Notes: generated by a model not told the origin, from the sequence alone. A stretch of DNA of 6,167 nucleotides from Prevotellaceae bacterium (GCA_030523505.1 JAUNIK010000115.1:1819-7985), one strand, 5' to 3'. Counted from the stretch's first letter, positions 1-6,082 are shown. Program-made: numbers and translations.

Positions 1-165
1 CCAGAGGTTGTCAACGGTTATCTCCTCGACATCAATGGTACTGGCATCGAGGCTGTTGCTGCTGACGCTGCAAACGGTGCTATCTACAACATCGCCGGTC
101 AGAAGGTTTCTGCTAACTACAACGGTATCGTTATCATCAATGGTAAGAAATTTATGAATAAGTAA
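1..165 (+). CDS. C-terminal end of a probably secreted Bacteroidota protein (5'-truncated)
   Basis: Frame 1 is open from the window edge and gives 54 residues before a TAA at 163-165, directly followed by a TAG (tandem stops). The last ~40 residues carry the short tail common on secreted Bacteroidota proteins: 'GIEAV', a short linker, 'IYNIAGQKV', then 'GIVIINGKKF' and a basic end (MNK). The tail resembles a reduced type IX secretion/cell-surface sorting domain, and a version of it also ends the GH43 protein at 4258-5985. The catalytic or binding part lies outside the window, so no function can be given. Codon choice is strongly biased: all 7 Ile are ATC, 6 of 7 Gly are GGT and 6 of 8 Ala are GCT. 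This is stronger than in the other genes here and suggests high expression. The reading frame is certain; the export role is inferred. Confidence 0.85.
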   Translation, partial: PEVVNGYLLDINGTGIEAVAADAANGAIYNIAGQKVSANYNGIVIINGKKFMNK

Positions 166-189
166 TAGCAGTTACTGCCAATCAAAAAT

Positions 190-228
190 ATAGGGGTGTA
201 CCATCGCGGTACACCCCTATTTTATATT
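190..228. terminator. Strong intrinsic terminator, probably bidirectional
   Basis: A perfect 13-bp stem (190-202 with 208-220, arm ATAGGGGTGTACC) closes a 5-nt loop (ATCGC). It lies 25 nt after the upstream gene's TAA and is followed by a T-rich run (TTTATATTATTTTG). On the opposite strand the stem is followed by ATTTTTG, so it can also stop transcription of the minus-strand operon ending at 279. The convergent genes on either side fit a shared terminator. Confidence 0.9.
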
Positions 229-244
229 ATTTTGTTTTCGTTAG

Positions 245-270
245 TACTCCCCCTTTGGGGGTTGGGGGGC
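245..270 (-). repeat. Post-stop C-rich/G-rich repeat, copy 1
   Basis: This 26-nt element matches the one at 4232-4257 at 25 of 26 positions (the single difference is T256 versus C4243). It contains CCCCC (249-253), a 3-nt spacer and GGGGG (257-261), which can form a small hairpin, then TT and a run of six G. Another G5 run follows at 272-276. Read on the minus strand it begins about 8 nt after the metallophosphoesterase stop and before the terminator. It is probably a dispersed intergenic repeat. Its function is unknown; the run of three long G tracts could also adopt other structures. Confidence 0.7.
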
Positions 271-278
271 AGGGGGCT

Positions 279-1259
279 TTACTTCCCCAACTCTATCACC
301 GTAATCTCTGGCGTTGCTCCCACTCTCATTGGCATTGTACCACCGATTCCGAGGTTCACATACAGATGCTGACCATTCTCCTCGTAGTGTCCCGCGTGTT
401 CCTTATATATAAATGCTGAGACATGGATACCGAATATCGACATCTGTCCTCCGTGAGTGTGGCCAGAAAGTGTCAATGGCACATCGTATTTGCCAAGCAC
501 CTCACCACGCCAATGGGTAGGATCGTGGGTGAGGAGAATACGGAAACAACCATCAGTGCCTTTAAACGTCTTTTTGAGGTCTCCACGCGATACGACACTG
601 TGAATACCCATACTCTTGTTTTCCGAACCGCAGATGGCTATACTGTCACTGCCGTGATGGATAATGCAATTCTCGTTCATGAGCAGTTTCCAACCGAGGT
701 TCTCACGTTCCATCTTTATAAGATGTTGTATATGCTGCTCTCTCTCGCGGTCAGTCCATGAGTGGTTGTATGGCATATAGTCGTGATTGCCAAGAATGGA
801 ATACACTCCGTCCTTTGCCTTCAACTGCTTCAAAACAGGCAGGAATGTTGTCAGTTCGTTTTCGTTCAGCGAAACAAGGTCACCTGTGAACACAATCATA
901 TCTGCATCGAGGGCATTCACCTCGTCAACAATCTGCTGCATCTGTTCCTCATGACCAGCCCATCCGTCGAGGTGCATATCTGAAAGATGCACAATCTTAT
1001 ATCCACGGAAACTCTCCGGCAGGTTGGCAAACTTGAACTCTACTGCTTTCTGCTCGTGGAAGAATCGACCCCACACGTTTCCATAGACGGCCAGCACTAT
1101 CCACAAACCAACAAGTCCCAATGCAGTCCAAGCATAAGGGCGATAAGAACAACGGAAATGGAAGACAAGGCTCAGTGCCTTGACCACCAGATAGACGATA
1201 TGCGGCACAAGGAGAATTATCAATGATATGCCGATGAGTGATATGAAGAAGAATTTCAT
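279..1259 (-). CDS. Membrane-anchored calcineurin-like metallophosphoesterase (YkuE/YaeI type)
   Basis: The 326-residue protein has two N-terminal hydrophobic segments (about 3-30 and 43-60) followed by a complete calcineurin-like phosphoesterase domain. All metal-binding motifs of the family are visible in order: D94-x-H96 in SDMHLDG, G126-D127 in TGDLV, G157-N158-H159-D160 in GNHD, H245 in LLTHDP, and H267-x-H269 in SGHTHGGQ. These normally hold a two-metal centre that hydrolyses phosphoesters. Basic residues K27, R36 and R40 around the loop between the helices hint that the loop is cytoplasmic and the catalytic domain outside, but this is weak. The start ATG overlaps the upstream PAP2 gene's TGA in an ATGA, which indicates translational coupling. 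It is the last gene of a three-gene operon that is probably lipid-related. Relatives of this type include phosphoesterases acting on lipid-linked substrates (for example the chlamydial UDP-diacylglucosamine hydrolase LpxG), so a lipid or pyrophosphate substrate is possible. The exact substrate cannot be read from the sequence. Confidence 0.93.
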   Translation of the reverse strand: MKFFFISLIGISLIILLVPHIVYLVVKALSLVFHFRCSYRPYAWTALGLVGLWIVLAVYGNVWGRFFHEQKAVEFKFANLPESFRGYKIVHLSDMHLDGWAGHEEQMQQIVDEVNALDADMIVFTGDLVSLNENELTTFLPVLKQLKAKDGVYSILGNHDYMPYNHSWTDREREQHIQHLIKMERENLGWKLLMNENCIIHHGSDSIAICGSENKSMGIHSVVSRGDLKKTFKGTDGCFRILLTHDPTHWRGEVLGKYDVPLTLSGHTHGGQMSIFGIHVSAFIYKEHAGHYEENGQHLYVNLGIGGTMPMRVGATPEITVIELGK

Positions 1260-2239
1260 CGCTTATTGAAATAATCGTATGTAACACTGAGGAAGAAGTA
1301 GAACACTGTTCCGAACACCAGTCCCGCCAGGGCATCAATCAGATAATGCGCCTGGATATAGAATGTTGCGAAGAACAGGAGTATGGCTAATGGCAATACA
1401 CAGAAGAACACCTTCTTGTTGCGTGCATACCAAAGGAGCCACATACATACGGTTGTCACTCCCACATGACTTGAAGGGAATGCAGCCGTTGGTCGCTCAC
1501 CGGCCCACTTCGCCACTTCCACAAGATACCAGAACAATCCGCCGGTCCATCCCGGTGAAGGCAGACAGTCGTCGGCCAAATCCTGATGGTTCTCGAAATA
1601 ATGACCTATCGAAGGGAACACTCCCTGTTCGATGATATCCACTCCCACAGCCTTGAAATAGAATGTAGGACCAGCCACTGGCACGAAGATGAATATCACA
1701 TAGAACATAAAGAATGATGCCAGGATGATGTATGATGTCTTGGTGAACTGCTGCCTACGATAGAGGAAATAGAACAGTGCCGTGAAGACTATTATAGGAT
1801 AATACGACACATATCCCAAGTCGAGCGGTTCAGAGATGATACCCCAAGGCAGCAGTCGCGAGAATTCCAACGACGGCTGGCATCCGAAGAGTGATTGCTC
1901 CCAACCGCAGAAGATGTGGTCGAGATTGTTGAAACAACGGTTGAACTCGTATGTGTCGGGATACCAGTCGCCGAGCATCCATATCTGCACTGCCGCACGG
2001 AGCATCAGTGTGAACGGACATGGTGCAAGGCGATACACGCCCCACAAAACAGCCGTGAGGACAACGATGCGAATGCGGAACACAAGCATCGAGTCCATGT
2101 TATGCAGACTGTCGCGCATGAAAAACATCAGTCCGAGGGTGAACAGCAGATATACGAGCACTGCCCACTCCAACGCCAGAAGACCTTTCTTTGGCTTCTG
2201 CTCTATCTTGAATAATTCCTTTACCTTAAATCCAGCCAT
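1256..2239 (-). CDS. PAP2/AUR1-like integral membrane phosphatase or lipid phosphotransferase
   Basis: This is a polytopic membrane protein of 327 residues from the ATG at 2239. Hydrophobic segments lie at about 21-41, 53-72, 146-160, 169-189, 260-271, 278-294 and 300-320. The PAP2 active-site signature is present: a proline/glycine loop (FVPVAGP, 185-191), FPSSHVG around H258, and AHYLID with H298 and D302. The 40- and 4-residue spacing of this H-H-D set, and the QPSLEFS stretch (about 121-127), resemble the AUR1/IPT1 (PAP2_3) branch, whose eukaryotic members transfer inositol phosphate to ceramide. Simple PAP2 enzymes instead dephosphorylate lipid phosphates or isoprenyl pyrophosphates, and that cannot be excluded. 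An in-frame TTG at 2257 would add six residues but lies deeper in the upstream gene; the ATG at 2239 gives a 14-nt overlap with that gene and has AAGGA just upstream. It sits between an SDR and a metallophosphoesterase in one operon. Confidence 0.9.
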   Translation of the reverse strand: MAGFKVKELFKIEQKPKKGLLALEWAVLVYLLFTLGLMFFMRDSLHNMDSMLVFRIRIVVLTAVLWGVYRLAPCPFTLMLRAAVQIWMLGDWYPDTYEFNRCFNNLDHIFCGWEQSLFGCQPSLEFSRLLPWGIISEPLDLGYVSYYPIIVFTALFYFLYRRQQFTKTSYIILASFFMFYVIFIFVPVAGPTFYFKAVGVDIIEQGVFPSIGHYFENHQDLADDCLPSPGWTGGLFWYLVEVAKWAGERPTAAFPSSHVGVTTVCMWLLWYARNKKVFFCVLPLAILLFFATFYIQAHYLIDALAGLVFGTVFYFFLSVTYDYFNKR

Positions 2240-3221
2240 TTTCCTTATACCATTCAATGCTTAACTTCACTCCTTCGCGGAGTTTTACCTGTGGTTCGTA
2301 GCCGAGTTCATGGATAGCCGCACCAACATCACAACGCCAGTTGCGCTGACTCAAGATATGGAACTTATCCATATTCAGGGCTGTCACCTTTCCTGTGATC
2401 TTGCCCCACAACTCGCCTACCGTACAGATTACTCTCAACAGCCATACTGGGGCAGTGATGCGAATCCACCATGGGTTGCCCAACTCCTCGCGTATCATAT
2501 CCGAGAAATCACGACTGCTATATACCTCACCATCGGTAAGGAAATACTTTCCACCCGATTTCTGCTGTTCCAAAGCAAGGAACACTGCCTGGACAACATC
2601 ACTGACATAGACAAAGGTTATGTCCTGCTGACTGTATCCTACGGCAAAATCAGAGTGTTTCTTGATGCTCTTCACCATCATGAAATAATCGGTCTCACGT
2701 GGTCCATAGACTCCTGTCGGACGAAGGATGGTGTAGTTCAACTTATCCCTCAACTTACGGATATAACTCTCTGCCATGAGTTTCGACTTGGCGTAGTCGG
2801 TGTTTGGGTGTGGAGCATCCGAAAGGAGGATATCGAGGTGCGGAATACTGTCGCGGATTGGTCCGTAGATTGAAAGCGATGACATATACACAAACTTCTT
2901 CAATGGCATCTCCAACGCCAGAAGGGCATTGACGAAATGCTTTGTGCCCTCGGTGTTCACGCGGTAGAAATCCTGATGGTTGGCACATTTTGTCACTCCG
3001 GCTGCATGAACGACATAGTCGAAACGATGCGGACGGAGTTGCTCCGTGAGACGAGCCTCATCATCGAAATCCAGTTCGATGAAGTTTATGCGCTCATCCC
3101 GCAGATATCTCTTTGAACTGGTTTTGCGTACGGCTGCCCATGTCTCAAAACCTCTCTTCAAGGCTTCTTCAACAATAAAACTGCCTATAAAACCACTGGC
3201 ACCAGTAATAAGTATTTTCAT
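2226..3221 (-). CDS. Extended SDR: NAD(P)-dependent epimerase/dehydratase/reductase family
   Basis: The 331-residue protein has a Rossmann fold. It opens with MKILITGASGFIG, whose glycine motif is G7-G10-G13. The end of the second strand carries R32-K33, favouring NADP(H). The catalytic set is S114/S115 in YMSSLSIYG and Y143-x3-K147 in DYAKSK, followed by LRPTGVYGP (166-174), the usual extended-SDR layout. A hydrophobic, Trp-rich stretch at about 251-272 could dip into the membrane, as in 3-beta-hydroxysteroid dehydrogenase-like and sphingolipid reductase-like members. An in-frame TTG at 3257 was rejected because it lies inside the -7 promoter element; the ATG at 3221 starts directly at the Rossmann strand. 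It is the first gene of the operon and overlaps the PAP2 gene by 14 nt. With an AUR1-like partner, a ketosphinganine or ceramide reductase role is an attractive guess, but nucleotide-sugar epimerase/reductase or sterol-like substrates remain possible. Confidence 0.9.
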   Translation of the reverse strand: MKILITGASGFIGSFIVEEALKRGFETWAAVRKTSSKRYLRDERINFIELDFDDEARLTEQLRPHRFDYVVHAAGVTKCANHQDFYRVNTEGTKHFVNALLALEMPLKKFVYMSSLSIYGPIRDSIPHLDILLSDAPHPNTDYAKSKLMAESYIRKLRDKLNYTILRPTGVYGPRETDYFMMVKSIKKHSDFAVGYSQQDITFVYVSDVVQAVFLALEQQKSGGKYFLTDGEVYSSRDFSDMIREELGNPWWIRITAPVWLLRVICTVGELWGKITGKVTALNMDKFHILSQRNWRCDVGAAIHELGYEPQVKLREGVKLSIEWYKENGWI

Positions 3222-3254
3222 TCTTTTTGATATTAACGCATTATTTACCGAGTA

Positions 3255-3285
3255 CAAAATTACTCTATATTATCGGCAATACAAA
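3255..3285 (-). promoter_or_regulatory. Bacteroidota-type sigma promoter for the SDR-PAP2-phosphoesterase operon
   Basis: On the minus strand TTTG (plus 3282-3285) is followed by exactly 19 nt and then TAATTTTG (plus 3255-3262). This matches the Bacteroidota -33 (TTTG) and -7 (TAnnTTTG) consensus in both sequence and spacing. Transcription would start around 3245-3250, leaving a leader of roughly 25-30 nt before the ATG at 3221. This supports that start and excludes the upstream TTG. Both gene overlaps downstream fit one transcript from this site. Confidence 0.75.
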
Positions 3286-3349
3286 GCGAAATAGGCTTTT
3301 TTAGTAGAATTTTGGAAAAAACTAACAGGTTTTGTGCTAATATTACATA

Positions 3350-3367
3350 ATAAAATTGTAATTTTAT
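3350..3367. promoter_or_regulatory. 18-bp A/T-rich palindrome in the divergent intergenic region
   Basis: ATAAAATT-GT-AATTTTAT is an exact 8-bp inverted repeat around a 2-nt centre, 53 nt before the ATG of the + strand gene at 3420. It overlaps a weak -7-like sequence (TAAAATTG, 3351-3358). The nearest TTTG (3331-3334) is only 16 nt upstream of that, short of the usual 19-21, so the promoter itself is not convincing. It could be an operator for the membrane-protein gene, or a chance feature of A/T-rich DNA. Confidence 0.35.
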
Positions 3368-3419
3368 GGCGTCTATAAAACTATCCGCCGGATTTTCATA
3401 TAACTTAACACTATATATT

Positions 3420-4139
3420 ATGGCAGCAAACAACGCAACAAAAGAGAAAAAAATGTACATGCGCATCCGAAACCTCTGCGGTCTTCTGGGTGTCATTCTT
3501 CCTTGGCTGGCCTTGCTCTCGGCTGGTCTTGTCGATCACAGCAGTAGTCCCGAATATCAGGAACAATGGTGGTGGAGCATTTCGGCCACCTACTATCAGA
3601 GTCCGGCTCTCGTGGCTGTACTCACTCCGGCGGCTCTGGTACTTATATCGTATATCGGCTACAACACTACCGATAACATTGTGACATCAGCGAGTGGTAT
3701 CTTTGGTCTGGGTATCATTCTCTTCCCTTGCAAAGTGGCATGGTTCAAAGCTGGCGCCCATGTGGGATTCTTCCAGTTGCCAATGGAGATTTCGAACACT
3801 ATCCACTGTGCTTGCGCTGCATTCTTCTTCCTGCTCATTGCTCTCAACAGTCTCCTACTCTTCACCAAGACAAAGAGCAACGAGACAATGACCGACCGCA
3901 AGAAGCGTCGCAACCTTGTATATCGCATCTGCGGTATCGGCATGCTGGTTTTCGAGGGAGTGTTCGCCCTGCTGGCAGTTTTCGATGCTCCAGGCTGGAC
4001 AACAATGGTTACGGAAATCATCCTGCTCCATCTGTTTGGTTTCTCATGGCTCACCAAGGGCGATGCGTTCCCATTCCTCAGAGATCTTCCTGAAGACGAA
4101 GAACCTTTGGACGAAGATATAATCCTCGTAGCAGATTAA
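3420..4139 (+). CDS. Six-helix integral membrane protein of unknown function
   Basis: From the ATG at 3420 the product is 239 residues. After a charged N-terminus (MAANNATKEKK) there are about six hydrophobic segments (18-37, 62-81, 88-104, 127-148, 166-187, 194-212) and a strongly acidic C-terminal tail (PEDEEPLDED). The first loop holds WWWSISATYYQ, and an IGYNTTDNIVTSASGIFGLGIILFPC stretch spans the end of helix 2 through helix 3. I recall similar arrangements (SISATYY, GY..D, ALFP-like) in uncharacterised membrane proteins of Bacteroidota and Firmicutes, but I cannot name the family. An in-frame ATG at 3366 would add 18 residues; those codons (TTA, CTA, ACA, TCA) are unlike the rest of the gene and include a palindrome, so I prefer 3420. 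ATGs at 3453 and 3459 are also possible. It is transcribed alone, divergent from the SDR operon, and ends at a terminator 4 nt past the stop. No function is proposed. Confidence 0.85.
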   Translation: MAANNATKEKKMYMRIRNLCGLLGVILPWLALLSAGLVDHSSSPEYQEQWWWSISATYYQSPALVAVLTPAALVLISYIGYNTTDNIVTSASGIFGLGIILFPCKVAWFKAGAHVGFFQLPMEISNTIHCACAAFFFLLIALNSLLLFTKTKSNETMTDRKKRRNLVYRICGIGMLVFEGVFALLAVFDAPGWTTMVTEIILLHLFGFSWLTKGDAFPFLRDLPEDEEPLDEDIILVAD

Positions 4140-4142
4140 AAC

Positions 4143-4179
4143 AAATAGCGCCGGTGGTTGCCGGCGCTATTTTATTGTG
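4143..4179. terminator. Intrinsic terminator between convergent genes
   Basis: A perfect 12-bp stem (4143-4154 with 4161-4172, arm AAATAGCGCCGG) closes a 6-nt loop (TGGTTG). The stem's own T end and TTATTGTGT follow. It starts 4 nt after the TAA of the + strand membrane-protein gene. On the minus strand the stem is followed by TTTGTTTT, so it can also end the GH43 transcript coming from the other side. Confidence 0.88.
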
Positions 4180-4187
4180 TTCGTCTT

Positions 4188-4207
4188 CGATGACGTTTTC
4201 GTCATCG
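4188..4207. repeat. Short perfect hairpin with a TTTT loop
   Basis: CGATGACG-TTTT-CGTCATCG is an exact 8-bp inverted repeat between the terminator and the end of the GH43 gene. It lies in the 3' untranslated part of the GH43 transcript. It lacks a following T run in either direction, so it is not a classical terminator. It could stabilise the 3' end or belong to a dispersed repeat together with the adjacent hexamers. Confidence 0.55.
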
Positions 4208-4228
4208 CTTTCGCTTTCGCTATCGCTC
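4205..4228. repeat. Four tandem TCGCTN hexamers
   Basis: The hexamer TCGCTN occurs four times in a row: TCGCTT, TCGCTT, TCGCTA, TCGCTC. It overlaps the end of the preceding hairpin and runs up to the C-rich/G-rich repeat at 4232. It is non-coding in the accepted gene models. It may be slippage-derived or part of a larger intergenic repeat unit. Confidence 0.5.
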
Positions 4229-4231
4229 TCC

Positions 4232-4257
4232 TACTCCCCCTTCGGGGGTTGGGGGGC
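4232..4257 (-). repeat. Post-stop C-rich/G-rich repeat, copy 2
   Basis: This copy differs from 245-270 at one of 26 positions. CCCCC (4236-4240), TTC and GGGGG (4244-4248) form a small hairpin with a TTC loop (or a CTTCGG-like cap on the + strand), followed by TT and six G. On the minus strand it starts at the base directly after the GH43 TGA (4258-4260). Its placement and orientation relative to a minus-strand stop codon match copy 1. Confidence 0.7.
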
Positions 4258-5985
4258 TCACAACACCACCTTCTTTCCTCCTCTGATATATATTCCCGCC
4301 TTCGGGTTGTCATCATTCACCCTTATTCCCCTTAGGTCATACAGGGCATCCTCGGTGGTCTGTGGGGCCTCCACATTCTTTATTGCATCTACCACCGGAC
4401 CAACACCAAATCCAGCACTGCTGTGAGGACGGATATACACTTGATCAATCTTGTCGTAGAACATCGGCATCCCGTCTTCGTTGCGCAACATCGGCACATA
4501 TTCGTGGATGAGTTTTGAAGAAGGGGCATATACTTTCATGCCATAGATACGACCGAAATATGGATAGTCCTGCAAACCACTGAACAAGGTCAGACGCTGG
4601 GTGGTCTTTGTAAATACCGAACGGTTAGTGGTGAAGGTTGTTCCGTCAATGGTGATATCCGAAAGACGTGCCTCAATATGATACTTATGCTCAAACTCAT
4701 GATCTGTCAGTCCGTTGTTCACATATCCTCCAACGAAATAACCAAACTTGTCGCCTTCCGGATTCACATAGACAGAAATACCATCGTTGTAGCTGTTGCG
4801 ACCTGAACAGATAGCACGCCATTTTTCATCAACAAACGGCTCTTCGTCGATATTCTCTGTGTAGGAATAGCAGTCGAACTCCAACTTCGTTGACTTTGAA
4901 GGCACATAACCTGTGTCGAACATATACGTATAATTCTCGCTTGGTCCTGTGAAATCAATATACTCCACATCAGAATAAGTATAATCCTCTGTAAAGCCTT
5001 CAAGGACTGGGCGGTCCCACTCCTGCGTTGGTCTATCGCCATTGAAATAAGGCCAACCCTCGCTGTCCCACATCACACGGTCGAGATACATACAGCGACC
5101 CTTATCCACATCACTTGCCTGATAGCCATGATAGCATATCCAGTCCTGACCGGCATCATCGGTGACAATCTCCGAACAGTGTCCAGGACCATATACAAAT
5201 TCCGGATCTTTTGAGAGGATTGTATTGAAACTATTGTCGGTTGCCTTTCCACCGCTCTTCGACACATACGGACCTTTGATGCTCTTCGAACGAGCCACCA
5301 CAAGATGATAGGTAGAGTTTGCTTTGTCGCAGCAACTACCTGCCGAACCAATGAGATAGTAATAATCGCCACGCTTGTGGATATAGGTTCCCTCAATAAG
5401 TCCACCGGCAATCTTGAATTTCTCAGCTCCTTCCTTCAACGACAATCCATCGTCGGAGAGTTCTATGCCATAGATATCGCGGAACGAACCCCAGAAGAGG
5501 TATTTCTTGCCATCTTCATCTTCAATATAGAATGGGTCGATAGAGTTCTGCACACCAATCTCGCTCGAGATGAAGAGTTTCTTTGCGTCGTGGAAAGTGC
5601 TGTAAGGAGAATCCGACCAGGCACAACCGATACCGCAACTCCACTCGCCGCCCCATGTGGACATCGAGAAGAACATAACATACTTATCACCTATCTTGTT
5701 GATATCCGGAGCCCAGATGCCTGCACCCTCAACAAACTGCGGACGGGTGGCACTGTTGAAAGCATTACCCACTGATGTCCAGTTCACAAGATTTTTCGAC
5801 CTGTATATTGGCACAAAGTTTCCAGTACAATAAGCATAGTAGTAACCATCATCATGTTTGATAATCGTAGGATCAGGGAAATCCCTTCTGATAACAGGAT
5901 TCTCATACGAATGTCTATCTGCTTTTGCTGTTGTAACGCAACACATCGCAACAACCAGCAAGAGAGTCTTTAATAACGTTTTCAT
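4258..5985 (-). CDS. Secreted GH43 endo-arabinanase/arabinosidase-type enzyme with LamG-like domain and C-terminal surface tail
   Basis: This 575-residue enzyme probably cleaves arabinose-containing plant polysaccharide. A type I signal peptide (about 1-22, cut after AKA) leads into the five-bladed propeller of glycoside hydrolase family 43 (about 26-330). The three expected acids are visible: base D38 (FPDP), pKa-modulating D150 (SIDPFYIEDEDGKKYLFWGS) and acid E198 (GLIEGTY). WAPD (91-94) and the GPGHCSE histidine H269, likely next to a metal site, also fit. Residues about 340-530 look like the LamG/concanavalin-like domain common in Bacteroidales proteins (DTGYVPSKSTK, then EYVPMLR...GMPMFYD, then FGVGP). 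The end (about 533-575) is the IYN/ALYDLRG...GIYIRGGKK tail shared with the gene at 1-165. An in-frame ATG at 6051 was rejected: it adds 22 residues before the signal peptide and lies upstream of the promoter. Exact substrate (arabinan, arabinoxylan, xylan) is uncertain. Confidence 0.92.
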   Translation of the reverse strand: MKTLLKTLLLVVAMCCVTTAKADRHSYENPVIRRDFPDPTIIKHDDGYYYAYCTGNFVPIYRSKNLVNWTSVGNAFNSATRPQFVEGAGIWAPDINKIGDKYVMFFSMSTWGGEWSCGIGCAWSDSPYSTFHDAKKLFISSEIGVQNSIDPFYIEDEDGKKYLFWGSFRDIYGIELSDDGLSLKEGAEKFKIAGGLIEGTYIHKRGDYYYLIGSAGSCCDKANSTYHLVVARSKSIKGPYVSKSGGKATDNSFNTILSKDPEFVYGPGHCSEIVTDDAGQDWICYHGYQASDVDKGRCMYLDRVMWDSEGWPYFNGDRPTQEWDRPVLEGFTEDYTYSDVEYIDFTGPSENYTYMFDTGYVPSKSTKLEFDCYSYTENIDEEPFVDEKWRAICSGRNSYNDGISVYVNPEGDKFGYFVGGYVNNGLTDHEFEHKYHIEARLSDITIDGTTFTTNRSVFTKTTQRLTLFSGLQDYPYFGRIYGMKVYAPSSKLIHEYVPMLRNEDGMPMFYDKIDQVYIRPHSSAGFGVGPVVDAIKNVEAPQTTEDALYDLRGIRVNDDNPKAGIYIRGGKKVVL

Positions 5986-6018
5986 ATTGCCGTTTGGTTT
6001 GGTTTTGCTATTCTTCTG

Positions 6019-6026
6019 CAAAAATA
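6019..6026 (-). promoter_or_regulatory. Probable -7 element of the GH43 promoter
   Basis: On the minus strand TATTTTTG matches the Bacteroidota -7 consensus TAnnTTTG exactly, 33 nt before the ATG at 5985. The -33 region 19-21 nt further upstream has no TTTG, which suggests a weak promoter needing an activator. The expected leader is about 25-30 nt and contains a CAAAACCAAACCAAAC run. Confidence 0.5.
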
Positions 6027-6082
6027 AACAAAAAAGAATTAATTCTCGCATTTCTACCCTTTATTTTATAAAAAACACCATT

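Noticed and set aside
423..1226. Series of + strand open frames opposite the metallophosphoesterase
   Set aside because: They lie antisense to a gene with all metal-binding motifs intact, and their compositions show no coherent protein features.
2310..2873. Long + strand open frame (187 codons) opposite the SDR gene
   Set aside because: It is antisense to a gene with complete SDR motifs, and its translation has no recognisable domain or signal.
3222..3257. N-terminal extension of the SDR from a TTG at 3257
   Set aside because: The TTG lies within the consensus -7 element, so it would not be transcribed; the ATG at 3221 begins right at the Rossmann strand.
5305..5775. + strand open frame (156 codons) opposite the GH43 gene
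   Set aside because: It lies wholly antisense to the GH43 catalytic domain, with no promoter and no recognisable motifs; a shadow of the real gene.
5920..5985. Possible lipoprotein signal in the GH43 signal peptide (VAMCC)
   Set aside because: The residue before the first cysteine is Met rather than Gly/Ala/Ser, and a normal AKA cleavage site follows; type I export fits better.
5986..6051. N-terminal extension of the GH43 enzyme from an ATG at 6051
   Set aside because: It would place 22 residues before a good signal peptide, and it lies upstream of the probable -7 element at 6019-6026.
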